A stretch of DNA of 64,000 nucleotides, taken from positions 620,001 to 684,000 of the forward strand of contig JAKMXF010000365.1 of assembly GCA_024704765.1 (NCBI GenBank), written 5' to 3'. The notes below the pieces were generated by a model. That model was given only the letters and a program-made list of their open reading frames with translations, was not told the DNA's origin and searched no databases. Position numbers and translations under genes: made by a program. Shown piece after piece: positions 9,781 to 21,477 of the stretch. This DNA comes from Oopsacas minuta. Its lineage: Eukaryota > Porifera > Hexactinellida > Lyssacinosida > Leucopsacidae. Every line of letters starts with the position of its first letter. Position 1 is the stretch's first letter.

Positions 9781-10884
9781 TTACTGTAAGAAAGATAGAG
9801 GGTACATTGGTTTACCGTCTAGTACATATCTGATCCAATGCTTAACTGAGGAAGATCTCAACCTCACATACTTCAAGTCATCATATGTAACCCAACAAGC
9901 ACCAGCACTCTCATAATCAGGTGTTGTTTTAGGCAGCTGTTCAGTATGGGAGGGATTAGGTCTAGCATAGAATACAACTTCCATCCTCATGCCTCCTCCG
10001 TGGTATCTCCCATGCTTAATACTCAATATTCCTTTTAGCCTTATATCTATCCCTACTTCTTCCTTGACTTCTCTTATCGCTGCACTCTGGAATCTCTCCA
10101 GAGGGTCCACACGTCCACCTGGTAGCCAATATCCCAGCTGACCGAATTCCTGAACACATAAGAACTTGTTGCATTTTTCTCGTTGAACAATAACTAAAGA
10201 GAACCCATAGAATGTCTCAGTTATGAGTGGAGATAAGAGTGCAGCTTTCCTTACTACAGGTCCATGAGTTTCATGTATGTGCTGGCCTGCATTTTTGACT
10301 TCATTAGAACAAATCGGACAAAATACTTTCTTGACTGGACAGTTAATATGATATAGTGGGAAGTGATTCCACAGGTCATCTTCTCCAAGTCTAGCCAGTC
10401 CACATTCAGGACACGTGAGTGTAGAGCTAGACTGGTGTCTGGTGAGTAGATAGGAGAGTACTTGCTTCACACACCTCTCACTCTGTTCTACTGAGCTAGT
10501 CACCATGTTAACACCTACATCTGCTAGTTCCAGTCTCTTGTACGCACTCTCTGAAAGATATGTATCCAGTAGACACACGAAAGTATCGGAGAGGAGTTTG
10601 ATACGTTTGGAGAGGAATGGTACCATTTTGGTGTATCTCTCTCTACCACAGGGCCCTATGAGTAGTAGTAACAGTAGATCTGATTCTGGATTCCTCTTCA
10701 GTCTGTCTACTAGCCTCTCCAACTCTATCATTCCCTCGCCCTCACTCACGATACTACACTCCAGCTGTTTGTAAGAGGCTAGTGATAAGCTTACTTCTCT
10801 CAGCTTGTCATCTGGCCAGCAGATAACTACATGACATGTAGCTAGTTGAGGGACAGGGCTTTTTGAACCAGATTTTGTAGCCAT
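9781..10884 (-). CDS. Zinc-finger/Nudix hydrolase, copy A
   Basis: Single exon; the ATG at 10884 is preferred over an upstream GTG in frame, giving 367 residues. Residues about 10-140 form an alpha/beta domain of unknown role. Two C-x2-C/H-x4-H zinc motifs follow: CPECGLARLG with a downstream HFPLYH, then CPICSNEVKNAGQHIHETHGP. The C-terminal 150 residues are a Nudix domain with the full box, read as GGRVDPLERF followed by REVKEEVG. Nudix enzymes hydrolyse nucleoside diphosphates linked to another group; the substrate cannot be read here. Its first half is identical in DNA to the divergent neighbour. The 127 bp between the two ATGs probably act as a shared promoter. Confidence 0.88.
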   Translation of the reverse strand: MATKSGSKSPVPQLATCHVVICWPDDKLREVSLSLASYKQLECSIVSEGEGMIELERLVDRLKRNPESDLLLLLLIGPCGRERYTKMVPFLSKRIKLLSDTFVCLLDTYLSESAYKRLELADVGVNMVTSSVEQSERCVKQVLSYLLTRHQSSSTLTCPECGLARLGEDDLWNHFPLYHINCPVKKVFCPICSNEVKNAGQHIHETHGPVVRKAALLSPLITETFYGFSLVIVQREKCNKFLCVQEFGQLGYWLPGGRVDPLERFQSAAIREVKEEVGIDIRLKGILSIKHGRYHGGGMRMEVVFYARPNPSHTEQLPKTTPDYESAGACWVTYDDLKYVRLRSSSVKHWIRYVLDGKPMYPLSFLQ

Positions 10885-11532
10885 TTTTGTTGAATGTTGA
10901 TAATGCACTAAATACAGTAGTATACTATCAATATGCTTTATAACAGAACAACCAGATCAATCTACTATATAAACTTTTTATGTTAGTTTCAACATTCAAA
11001 AGAACTTATTTATGGCTATAAAACGAAGCCCTGTCCCTCAACTAGCTACATGTCATGTAGTTATCTGCTGGCCAGATGACAAGCTGAGAGAAGTAAGCTT
11101 ATCACTAGCCTCTTACAAACAGCTGGAGTGTAGTATCGTGAGTGAGGGCGAGGGAATGATAGAGTTGGAGAGGCTAGTAGACAGACTGAAGAGGAATCCA
11201 GAATCAGATCTACTGTTACTACTACTCATAGGGCCCTGTGGTAGAGAGAGATACACCAAAATGGTACCATTCCTCTCCAAACGTATCAAACTCCTCTCCG
11301 ATACTTTCGTGTGTCTACTGGATACATATCTTTCAGAGAGTGCGTACAAGAGACTGGAACTAGCAGATGTAGGTGTTAACATGGTGACTAGCTCAGTAGA
11401 ACAGAGTGAGAGGTGTGTGAAGCAAGTACTCTCCTATCTACTCACCAGACACCAGTCTAGCTCTACACTCACGTGTCCTGAATGTGGACTGGCTAGACTT
11501 GGAGAAGATGACCTGTGGAATCACTTCCCACT
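10355..11532. repeat. Perfect 507-bp inverted repeat shared by the two Nudix genes
   Basis: Arm 1 is 10355-10861, arm 2 is 11026-11532, with a 164-bp spacer that includes both start codons. Line-by-line comparison of the reverse complement found no mismatch or indel, synonymous sites included. Identity ends abruptly at both edges, inside the first zinc-finger region on the distal side. Confidence 0.93.
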
Positions 11533-12127
11533 CTATCATGTAATCAATGCCAATATGTCAGGGGTGTGTCCTATATGTGGAAGCAAAGAGAAGAACATAG
11601 CTGTACACCTGCATGACAACCACGGACCGGCGAAACGTGGAGAGGTAGTGGCAGACTCTCTCTCACCCAAGACAGAATTCAACGGTTTCGCATTCTCAAT
11701 AGTCAGACGTTCTAACAAGTATCTTGTGGTGCAGGAATTCTTAGGACAGGGCTACTGGTTCCCAGCTGGTCGTGTGGACAGACACGAGACCTTCCATCAG
11801 GCAGCAGTAAGAGAAGCAAAGGAAGAAGCAGGAGTAGACATACAACTAACCGGGATACTAACTATACATCATTTCCCTCATTACTCGGAACGCCGTAAGA
11901 AACCAATCCTCGAGGTTTGTGTGTATTTCGTAGCACGCATGATAGATGAGAATCAACAACTTAAGACTACACCAGATTACGAGAGTGCAGGGGCGTGTTG
12001 GGTTACAGCAAATGAGTTATGTGACCTCCGTTTGAGAAATATAGATATACTAGCTATGACAAGACAAGTGGATTCAGGAACACCAATTTTACCGCTAAAA
12101 GCCTTGGACGTAATGCATCTATACTAA
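11012..12127 (+). CDS. Zinc-finger/Nudix hydrolase, copy B
   Basis: Single exon, 371 residues, head to head with copy A. Residues from SPVPQLATCHVV through HFPLYH are identical to copy A. After that point the two diverge: the second zinc motif here is CPICGSKEKNIAVHLHDNHGP, and the Nudix box reads AGRVDRHETF followed by REAKEEAG, retaining the catalytic Glu residues. The first box Gly is preceded by Ala rather than Gly as in copy A. The C-terminal domain shares roughly half its residues with copy A, so these are old paralogues with a recently homogenised 5' half. Function is inferred from the Nudix box only. Confidence 0.88.
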   Translation: MAIKRSPVPQLATCHVVICWPDDKLREVSLSLASYKQLECSIVSEGEGMIELERLVDRLKRNPESDLLLLLLIGPCGRERYTKMVPFLSKRIKLLSDTFVCLLDTYLSESAYKRLELADVGVNMVTSSVEQSERCVKQVLSYLLTRHQSSSTLTCPECGLARLGEDDLWNHFPLYHVINANMSGVCPICGSKEKNIAVHLHDNHGPAKRGEVVADSLSPKTEFNGFAFSIVRRSNKYLVVQEFLGQGYWFPAGRVDRHETFHQAAVREAKEEAGVDIQLTGILTIHHFPHYSERRKKPILEVCVYFVARMIDENQQLKTTPDYESAGACWVTANELCDLRLRNIDILAMTRQVDSGTPILPLKALDVMHLY

Positions 12128-12136
12128 TACGAAATA

Positions 12137-12200
12137 CAGTGAAACCTCCACAAACAGGGTGTCAGGAACGCCCCGTTCCCCCTTTGTGGAGGTTTCACTG
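12137..12200. mobile_element. 64-bp pogo/Tigger-like MITE
   Basis: Perfect 18-bp terminal inverted repeats CAGTGAAACCTCCACAAA, flanked by TA on both sides (12135-12136, 12201-12202). The CAGT-AACCTCC end resembles pogo/Tigger (Tc1/mariner superfamily) termini. It sits between the convergent 3' ends of Nudix copy B and the REXO5-like gene and could fold as a hairpin in either transcript. Confidence 0.85.
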
Positions 12201-12268
12201 TATGTATAGTAACTTAACCAGTAACAGAAGTTATGTATTATACCGTATATATTAACTTTGAATAGAAA

Positions 12269-14203
12269 CTAATATTCAGGATTTGTAGTTGAATCTTGGT
12301 GAGGTTTAAATTTAAAAAATGCTATACCCTTCCTCGCCTTCTCCACAAGAACCTTAAGTTTTTCCATGTTTTGGTCTCGTTTAGCATTGAATTGTTTGAT
12401 TCCCTGTAAGTTTCCACTACCAGCACAAACAATAAACATAGTACCAGGACTAGCTCTATTGAATAATACTTCAATAAGTTGTAACATGCTAGCTAGTAGC
12501 TTCCTTACCTCTTCGCTACTGACTTCCTTTCCTTCCTCGTACTCCTTCTTGCAGAAAGTATGGAAATCATGCATTTGTAGCCAAATAAAATCATAAGATT
12601 TTGAATTTAAACCTTCGATTGTATTAGAAACAATGCTATCGTCTCCAATAGCAAAACTGCACTTAACATTTTGAGTTTTTACATGTTTCCCTAGTAATGC
12701 CTGATGATCCACTAGTAAAGAGTTAACACCACAATATCCCATATAATCTACTATACTTCTCTTGTCTTCATGCCAGCTGACTGAATATTCAGGTCCTCGC
12801 TGTAATTTGGTTAATAATAGCTCCATACATACTTTAGCATCTTCTATAGAGTCGTGACCACATGGAGATGTCTGGATAGTTTTATTCAGCACTTCTTTGG
12901 CTAGAAATCTGAGACTAGGCTTAAATGTTGGAGTAGAAGTAGGTGTAAAAAGGAAGGTCGTATCAATAATGTGTGACACACAAAGCTTCATAACCTGTAG
13001 ATCATTCTCTAGAGAGTGACCTAGTAATATCGTTCTATCAGTTATTATATTTCTAATTTGAGAATATACGTCTTGTATACTGGTAGTAACACCAGCTAGC
13101 TTTTGCTTCGTAATACCACTGTATTGAGTTTTATAGTCAGTGATCTCTTCATCAGGTATTACAAAACTATCATACACACACTCTAGCTGTTGATTAACAA
13201 GAGATATTCTAGTGAGAGCTCTGCCACTAGCTGTATCACAGAACTCACAATCTAGTGCTAGTATAATTACAGTGTCGTCTGTCAGTTCATTAAACGGTAC
13301 TTGTTCTACTACCTCATAGTTAGGATGTGTTTGAAGAGAAGGGAACGAGTTTACATACATTTCTTCTTCAGTTAATAAGTAAGAGCATGTTACTCTACCA
13401 GGTGTTGGATCATGTTTAAATTTCTTTACCGTATTTTGATGATCTTGTATTAACAGTATCGCTTCATAGCCAGGGCGTACGAAGCGATCAGATCCCGGGT
13501 TCATGAAATGGAAGAGTTTTGTCGATTCAGAAGGAAATGTGACTTGGAATGCCGGCCAGTGTTCTTTCACTAGTTCGGGTGACACGTGTGCCATCCATAT
13601 GACAACCACTGATGACAGTGAGTGACAGTTGACATCTGGAACATCTCTACTGACTCGTAGTCTTAATAATTGAATTATTATATTCTGAAGATCTCGTATG
13701 GTAAACACAAATTTCTGTGTACTATGTTTATTCCTGATTATGTCGTTAACCAAACGAATATGTTGTTTGGGGGAAGTTAGGAGAGCAGTTAGATTGTAGA
13801 AGTGATTCAATTGGTTTTTCTCTACCGTATAGCTAACTGTTTGTTCTAGCAATTTCTGCTTCTCCTTCTCCTTCTTTCTGCGATTTTTAGCTTTTTTATG
13901 CCGCCTTTTTATGGCTAACTGTTGTCGTTGTGTAGAGAACAAGTAAGGAGTTTTATTTTTCCTATTTTTATCTTCTAACTGTAGTTCTTCTTCAGAACTT
14001 GAGCACTTAGGAGCTTCATTCTTACAATCTTCTAACTGTGGTTCTTCTTCAGAACTAGAGCACTCCCCTTCCTCTGAAGAGTTACTCCTCTTCCGTTTAT
14101 TAGCTCTCCTTTCCGGATCTAACTTAACCTCCATGCCTTCTGGATATTCTCCAGATGAACATTCTCCATCTTCTGGACCATCTATCGTGTTCTCTTCAGC
14201 CAT
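12269..14203 (-). CDS. REXO5: RNA exonuclease 5-like DEDDh 3'-5' exonuclease
   Basis: Intronless, 644 residues. The N-terminal 110 residues are acidic/basic low complexity with repeated CSSSEEE-type blocks and KRRHKKAKNRRKK, likely nuclear or nucleolar targeting. The exonuclease domain spans about 310-480: LALDCEFCD (Exo I Asp-Glu), GRALTRISLV, YSGITKQKL, LLGHSLENDL (Exo II Asp), and GHDSIEDA (Exo III His and Asp). This completes a DEDDh active site. The REXO5/NEF-sp family trims 3' ends of snoRNA and rRNA precursors. The C-terminal part (GTMFIVCAGSG) resembles the region after the exonuclease in REXO5. I cannot separate REXO5 from REXO1/REXO4 relatives with certainty without alignment. Confidence 0.85.
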   Translation of the reverse strand: MAEENTIDGPEDGECSSGEYPEGMEVKLDPERRANKRKRSNSSEEGECSSSEEEPQLEDCKNEAPKCSSSEEELQLEDKNRKNKTPYLFSTQRQQLAIKRRHKKAKNRRKKEKEKQKLLEQTVSYTVEKNQLNHFYNLTALLTSPKQHIRLVNDIIRNKHSTQKFVFTIRDLQNIIIQLLRLRVSRDVPDVNCHSLSSVVVIWMAHVSPELVKEHWPAFQVTFPSESTKLFHFMNPGSDRFVRPGYEAILLIQDHQNTVKKFKHDPTPGRVTCSYLLTEEEMYVNSFPSLQTHPNYEVVEQVPFNELTDDTVIILALDCEFCDTASGRALTRISLVNQQLECVYDSFVIPDEEITDYKTQYSGITKQKLAGVTTSIQDVYSQIRNIITDRTILLGHSLENDLQVMKLCVSHIIDTTFLFTPTSTPTFKPSLRFLAKEVLNKTIQTSPCGHDSIEDAKVCMELLLTKLQRGPEYSVSWHEDKRSIVDYMGYCGVNSLLVDHQALLGKHVKTQNVKCSFAIGDDSIVSNTIEGLNSKSYDFIWLQMHDFHTFCKKEYEEGKEVSSEEVRKLLASMLQLIEVLFNRASPGTMFIVCAGSGNLQGIKQFNAKRDQNMEKLKVLVEKARKGIAFFKFKPHQDSTTNPEY

Positions 14204-14350
14204 TACTAGAATACTTCAACTAATATAATGGTAAATGTATTCAATAATAAATCTCGTATAATTAATAATTACATTAGTTAACTTAATATCTAAGGTATAT
14301 ACCACACACACAAACAATAAATTTAAGTGATCAGTTCGCCTACAATAGCA

Positions 14351-15906
14351 TCAATACCTCTGCTTACTCAGAGTACCAAATGTACAGGGTAGAGCAGGAT
14401 AAGCTGCTTGTGAGTGTGTATCAGCTTCAGAAGCATAAGCTAGGGTAGCTTGATGGAGACTAGAAGCTTTCTTCTCCAGAGAATGACGTATATAACTCTC
14501 ATCCTTAACAGCATGTAGATGTGCTTCTAATATTTGTATCTTCTTAGCCCAGGTGCGGTTAGATCGGGCCAGCTCCTTGTTGAGTGTATCAATGCTCTTT
14601 TTGTAATCATTCTCTCTCTCTTGTGCTTCTGTCAATGCAGTATTCAGATCTTGTTTGAGTAGATCGTCTCGTTCTTTTCTAATCTAAAACAATAAATGTA
14701 ATTATGCAGTAAGTAATGATATTGTTGTAAATCGTAAACCTTTTCTAACTCTTCCTGTACTTTCTTAACTTCTACTTGCATTTTAGCTCTCTCTTTCATT
14801 CTAACCTCTTCCATCATAGCATGAGACTCCTTGCTAGAGCTATTTTTAGCATTCTCCATCTCTTCATTAGCTTTATGTTGTATTAACGCTAGTTCTTTCG
14901 CCGCATCAGCTGATGACTTGGCTTTACCTTCATCTGCTTTTCTTTTGTATGTCTACTCAAAACAAACATTCGAATCCATTGCCTAATTCAGCTATATACG
15001 TACGTAGTTATATGTTACCTGGAATTCATTTTGAATTTTCTCCTTCTCTTTCTTTTCTCTCTTAACATCAGCTTGTACAGATTCGATCTTCCCTTCTAAC
15101 TTCCTACACACTAATTCCTTGTTTCTAACTTGTTCCTGCAGGATTTCTACTTTGTCATCAAGTCTGAGTATTTCACTCTTGAGACGTGTCCCCTCCTCTT
15201 CAGTGAGTCCTGTGTTCTCCTGGCTGGGCTTATGGTCTGGTACCTCCCAAGGTTGAAACTCCTCTTTAGCAGAAGCATCAGTTAGATCTCTTTTCAGTTG
15301 AGCAGTCTCCTTCTTCTCCAGAGTAAGTTGAGATTCTAACTCCAGTATCTTCTCAGATAGAGTAGTGTTATCTATTTTGAGATTGGCTAATTTGCTCTCA
15401 AGCCCACTCCCATCTCCAGCTGTTAGTTCCTCATAATACCGTCTACATGAATACAGCAATAAATCCATTATGAACTAATATAGTGTAATAGCATAATGCT
15501 AACATTGTTCTCACTTGTACTCTCCTGCAATCAGCTGTAACCCATCTCTGAGTTGTGTCTTAAAACTGTCCCTCAGTGTATCCAGCTCATCACCATGTTT
15601 AGCTTCTAAATCAATCAGTCTCTGTGAACAAGATCTGCTAAGTTCAAGACTCCTCTCTCTGAGCTTAGAATCAAACTTAGCTACTAACATATGCTTCATC
15701 AGTTTCAGGTCTTTCTCTAGCTCACGTGTGTCTCCGATTAGTTCACCTAAGTCATACTCAACAGCTTTGAGATCGGTGATGTACTCTTCATCTGTCTGTG
15801 TAGTTTTGTCACGAATTGTAGCCCAAGACTCTAGTTGTAGGGAGGGAGGTTGAGGGTGGTAAGTAAGGAGGGAAGAAAAATCCAAAGACTGTATATTTTC
15901 TTCCAT
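14351..15906 (-). CDS. C10orf67-like coiled-coil protein
   Basis: Four exons: 15906-15515, 15442-15019, 14952-14740 and 14683-14351, giving 453 residues; phases agree at every join. The protein is almost entirely coiled coil after a short N-terminus. The N-terminal block (KTTQTDEEYITDLKAVEYDL, then LVAKFDSKLRERSLEL and FKTQLRDGLQLIAGEYK) and the C-terminal block (SNRTWAKKIQILEAHLHAVK, then SYIRHSLEKKA) match what I remember of human C10orf67. Function in that family is poorly known. It is divergent from CEP135 with 564 bp between start codons, so a shared bidirectional promoter is possible. Confidence 0.8.
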
Positions 15907-16470
15907 CAATCTAATTATTATTATTATTGGGTAAAAGGAAAGAAACTATTACGTTTGAGAAGGAAAGCTATGTCGATTATCCAACGTTTATACACGTTAA
16001 TTAACGGTCCCATGGAGCAACTACATAGACTAAATTCTTAGTATTTTTGTGTGGTTCAGTCATCTGAAGATATAAAACATACACATTAATGCATTACTAA
16101 TATCGAGGTTGATAGTATAATAGGTATTGACTATTAGAATGCTATGGTATTGTGTTTCTTGAATTGATGGTCAAAATTTGCGATTATCAAAGAGTTATTA
16201 CAAGATGTACAATAAATCCCTGGGGTATTTTATTTTGGAAACCATTCAGTTTTCACAAGAGTGCTTTATCACTTTTCTTTCATAATAATAAACTCACAAA
16301 ATTACCTATTACGTCGCATGTTTCTATGTTTCAAAATATGAGTTCCATTAGGCTACTACTTAAAATACAATAATTCCCCAACTAACCGACTGTCTAGTAA
16401 CAACTATATGTCTATAAATATGTGTACTTTATGATAATATTCTCTAAAATACGAATTTATTGAAATAATA
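15907..16470. promoter_or_regulatory. Divergent intergenic region between C10orf67-like and CEP135 genes
   Basis: 564 bp, AT-rich. No convincing TATA box, repeat or RNA gene seen. It holds both upstream regions, so it is a candidate bidirectional promoter by position only. Confidence 0.35.
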
Positions 16471-19400
16471 ATGTCATTTTACGACTCCAATCAGAACTTG
16501 TATACAGTAAGCAAGATTCGTTCCTCATACACACCTCAATTGTACAAAAGAAGGAGCTCAATGGCTAACAACATGGAGGCCAAGTTCGGTATGTTACGTC
16601 GCAGGCTAGACCAGCTGGGCTACAAACAACCGCTTGGTCTGGACGCTGTCCCCCTCGCTGAGCGGATGCTATGTGACCTGTTACACACGTCAGAGAGTCT
16701 AAAAGATGCGGAGAATAAGTTACACACTCATCAGAGAGAGCGTGACGTATTCACACAGCACGTAGAACCTTATAAACAGGATAATGCTAAGCTGGTACAG
16801 GAGAATAACACTCTACATTCACAGATCATAAAAGCTAAGGAGAGCAATGAGACTAAAATGAGAGAACTAAAATCTACCCTCAGACGAATGGATCACGAGA
16901 ATACAGACTTGAAATTCTTGAATAGTCAGTATCTGTCACGTGTCAAACAACAGGAGAGAGACTGTCAATCGAAGTCAGAGAAAATTAATCATCTTCAGGA
17001 GAAGAACCAATCAGCTGTTATTCAAACCCCCGGGGGTAGCAAGAGACAGATACCAGCACGTCGTCAGAGGATGGAGCTAGACAGCTTCTTACCCCCTCCT
17101 ATCCCCTCTCAATATCCTATGGACTCACCCCTCTCTACTCCTGATCCTGAGTTGATAGAGATTATGGGAGTAGCAGATGAGAAGATTAGTTCATTACAAA
17201 TACAGGTTAGTTATTATATTACGTAATTCCATTGCTCCAGATCAATTATGTTATATCTTTATGACAGATAGAACAGCTGCGCTCTAACAAATCAGAACAA
17301 GAACGTAGTAACGAGATACTGAGACATCATGTACATACACGAGAAAGGGAGATAGAGCGTCTCCAGGAACAGCTGACAGGTGGCAGACCTCCAGAGGTTG
17401 TAGCACTAGAAGCGAAGAGAGATGGAACAGATAAGACAATAGAACACATGAATATCCAGATAGAATTGCTACAGGAAGCTAATAAAGAGTTGGAAGAGAG
17501 ACTTGCTGGATCTACCGAACAAGAACATGTACTGGTTAAGGAAGCAGCAGAACTGGCAGAAAGGAATGCTGGATTACATAGAGAGTTAGAGAGCCTCAAA
17601 AAGCTTACACAAGTTAATCATAACAACTTACAGGTATACTTTTATATTACGTAATTAATAATAATGTTTATTGATTTTATGTGATATAGGGAGATCTGGA
17701 TAATGTTAATACAGAGGTAGAAGAACTAAAATGTAGATTAGAAGCATGTGAAGAGGCTAAGGAGCAGTTAGAAGTAGAATTCGCGGACAGTAACACTCAT
17801 TCAGACAGAATACAACAGGATAACGATAAGATGTTGGAGCTGTTAGCAGAGACAGAGTCTGATTGTCAAAATACAGCTAGACTTATTGAGAAGTTGGAGA
17901 CAGATAGAAGTGTTCTCAAAGACAGGTGATTATTTGTTCATTCTCTCACACTATTTCTCCCTAAAATTTTGGCTCAGGAATGATTTCAATATGTATTACA
18001 ATTGTTTAGATGTATGGAACTAGCACAAGCTAACCAAGAACTAGCTGCAGAACTTGACATAGCTAGTCAACAGCCTCAACTACCTACTGAACAACACGGA
18101 CTCATGTTACGTCTCAAGAAGATAGAGAGGGAGAGAGATCTTCTGAGGAAGGAGAGAGAGGAGAAAATAGTTGCTCCGTTCTCTCTCGCCGGAGAAGAAT
18201 CTCAAAGAGCTATAGCTCAGGAATTTATCAAGGTTGGAAGAGAAAGAGATCAACTCAAAAAGGTATTGACAATTTATGAATATTTCTTAATAGTTTTGTC
18301 TAATAGAATATTACTAAGAAACACAAATTATTAACGTTTATTGATGGCAAAGCGAATTTTTTCAGGTGGAATAATCTATTCAATTATTTGTAGTAAATTA
18401 ATCGGGTTTGTATTGGTAATTATACAACCTACTGGTCGCGTCATTAACATTCCCATTAATTTTATAATAATGTTATGCTCATGTCACTCTATTGGGACAC
18501 ATCAGTGAGGTAGTTTGTTCACATTAAGCCGAGTGACATGACTAATAGACAGAATAATTATTGCTTGTGGTATCTCTATGGACTGGATATATAAATCTGT
18601 TCCTGAAAAATACTCAAATTTTGTAAAAGAAAGCCACATTATTATTGTGTATAGAGAACTATTCCTTAGAAATCAATTCCTAATTGATAATAAATAATTT
18701 GATTATTTCTATATTAGAATGAATTATTGCATGATTATATTCTTTGATCACATGTTATACACAATAAAGTGTCTGATTATTAATTCGGCTAGATATGTTG
18801 TCGATAGCTAAAAGAACTTGCAGGTGTCCATTATAACTTTGGGTATATGATGAAATAATAGACAACAAACTATTTAAACTGTATACTAGTCGCGAAATTT
18901 CTCACATTTATAATAATTATCTAACATGTATACGTATCAGTATATTTTAGTATAGTTGTTACATGTCACGGGTCATATGTGATATCACTGCATATTCGCT
19001 ATCTAATAGAATCTAGATCGCTATATTATTCATATATAACCGATCTCATAGGCATTACAGGATATAGAGACTGAGATAGGAGATATTCAGAACCAGGTGA
19101 CACTACTTACTAAAGATAGAGATAATTACAAACTGCTATATGAACAGACTAGACTAGACAGAGACCATTCCCAAACAAGATCTCTCACAACACATCACTC
19201 ACCTCTAGCTAAGAATAACATAGTATCTGCTGAACTGGATATCGTTAGAGAGGAGAGAGACGCGTTAAGGGATATGCTCAAAGCAAAGGAGCAACAAGGT
19301 TAGTATTTGATTTAACCGACAGAGCCCAGACCTGTTATGATACACAAAATATAATTATAATTATATTAAAATTGTAAGAGTTTAGGTTTGCAAATTTCCT

Positions 19401-21477
19401 TTAATTGAATTCCTTTCAACTTGCTAGGTTATTCCAAGCTCCCGCCAGCTTGTCTTAATCTCATACTTACTCGTGAATATACATATTCAGTATATTATAT
19501 AGCTAATTATATGATTTTAAATACTTGTTTGATTCTCATCAGAACAATATCTCTACCACTAGCCAATAGTACATCCTCATAATACAACTGGTAGTGTATG
19601 ATAACATGTAAGAGAATTAACTGAGTGGTGTTATAGCCTTATAGGAATTGGACATATGTAGAGGCGGTATATACCTAGTCTAACTTGTTAAACCGTTTCA
19701 TAATATTATTTCTAGGAATTCCTTCGAGCAAATCTTTCTCTGTCGATCTGCTAACAAGTGCACATCAAAAGCTAGAGAAAGCTTTACAAGAGAGAGACAA
19801 TATGGGTAGGAGACTAGCAGAGATGCAGCAGGTTATACGAGCATTAGAATCTCAGTTGAAAGAGTTACCAGAACATGCACAAATAAACCAGGAGCTTTTC
19901 AAACTTAGTTTATTTGATCAGGAGAATTACGAATTGAATGCAGAGCTCAGTGCTACTCACTCTGTCAACTCAGAATTGGGAAGAGAAGTTGCTAAACTGA
20001 CAGATCTTGTAAAAGAGCTAGATACTGACAGAGACAATATACAGCATACTCTAGACACTAAGATTCTAGAATATGATCACTTGAAGGAAGAGATGGATGC
20101 TCAATTGCAGGTCAGTTTATAAAATATTTTAAGAGGGAAGGAGGTCAAGGGTATAATGGAAAAAGAGGACATTGTTTACATTGGGGGTAGTCCTGTCACT
20201 ATGAGCACAAAATTGAAGTAGTCCATCTAGTTTTAACGTCACGACAGTATTCACAGTATATCCTTGTTATTCCTTAATGTATCCTATTTAATTTAATATA
20301 ATATCCCTTATTAATATAGACTGAGAATACACTACGTGCTAGCATAGAAGACCTAAAGACAGAAGTTAGTGTTATAGGAGAAGGCATTAGAGAGAGAGAT
20401 AAAGAGATATTAAGTTTAACAGCACAAGTTGAAGAGTTCTCTGTTAAATTGTCTGCTATCAGTGAACTGAACTCTCGTCTCAATGAACAAGTCTCCAGTT
20501 TAAAAGAAGATCTATCTACTATGACTAAATACTACCAAGAGTGCCAAAGACAGCTACAGGAGAGTCTAGGACAGCGTTCTGGATTACAAGGAAGGGTAGG
20601 AGAGTTAGATAGATTGGTTGATCACTTCCAAGAAACAATAGCAGATAAGGAGAGAGAGAAAGCTAATCTAGTTAGCTCTGTTAGTCACGTGACTGCTGAA
20701 AGAGATCAACTAGACTCTACAGTACAACAAACTCTAACAGATCAATCTTCATTGCACTTAGAGATTGATGCTCTAAAAGCTGAGAGAGAGAGATTGGAAC
20801 AGCTGATACAACAACAGTCACATGAAATGCATCAAACTATGTCAGCGTTAGGTGTTTATGAACAACAACTGAGTGAAGTTACACAAGCACTAGCACAAAT
20901 GGAAGCTTTGTTAAGACAAGCTGAAGATGAGAAGAAAGCTCTTCTGAATGACCTTAACACTACTCGTGAGCTCTGTCATACTCTAGACAGTTCTAAGGAT
21001 AAACAGAGCAGACAACTAGCTGAAACTAGTATGGAGCGTGATCAGTATAAAGCCCAGATTGGCAGTCTCCGCAGTGAGGTAGAAGTTATCAGTAGGCAAC
21101 TACAGGAAGCTAATGGTAGAATCAGAGGATATGAAAGTCTATTATCTCAAAGCAGACAACATGTATTGGGTAGTGTACCCATACATCCGACACGCTCTAC
21201 TAGTTTTCAACCTGGACATGCCTTTCAGCCATTATCTACCTATTCAAACTCTTCTAAACATAATCAGAGCAGTCCCACACACTCTGATACCTCAAGAAAA
21301 TCATATTCCCCTCGTTCCCAAACAGAACAATCCCCTCCTATACACAGACATAGCAGAACTCAGTCTAAACACGATTCAAAGGATTTATTTGAAACTGAGA
21401 AAGACAGTATGCAAAGAGCGAGTGCTAAACTTGTTCATAAACTATCTCTGTCATCCAATACACCCGCACATACTTAA
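16471..21477 (+). CDS. CEP135: Centrosomal protein of 135 kDa (CEP135/Bld10)
   Basis: CEP135 builds the centriolar cartwheel and links it to microtubules. Seven exons: 16471-17205, 17268-17633, 17690-17925, 18010-18262, 19061-19298, 19716-20110 and 20320-21477; every join is in phase, giving 1126 residues (human 1140). The N-terminus is diagnostic: MLRRRLDQLGYKQPL, LHTSESL, VEPYKQDNAKL, DLKFLNSQYL, then VIQTPGGSKRQIPARRQRM. The rest is long coiled coil with repeated ERDxL heptads and a Ser-rich tail (about 1000-1126). The ATG at 16561 gives an N-terminus closer to human length; the ATG at 16471 adds 30 residues in frame. Intron 4 (798 bp) is much longer than the others. Confidence 0.93.
18263..19060 (+). 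other. Long intron 4 of CEP135
   Basis: 798 bp against 50-420 bp for the other introns of this gene. AT-rich; I see no coding exon, transposon end or structured RNA in it. Confidence 0.6.

Noticed and set aside
10505..10774. 89-codon plus ORF, and the identical minus ORF at 11113-11382
   Set aside because: Both are antisense shadows of the duplicated N-terminal domain of the Nudix genes; they are identical because the arms are.
15515..15853. 112-codon plus ORF and similar Ser/Leu-rich antisense ORFs opposite coiled-coil genes
   Set aside because: They are antisense shadows of coiled-coil exons, whose codon bias leaves the opposite strand open.
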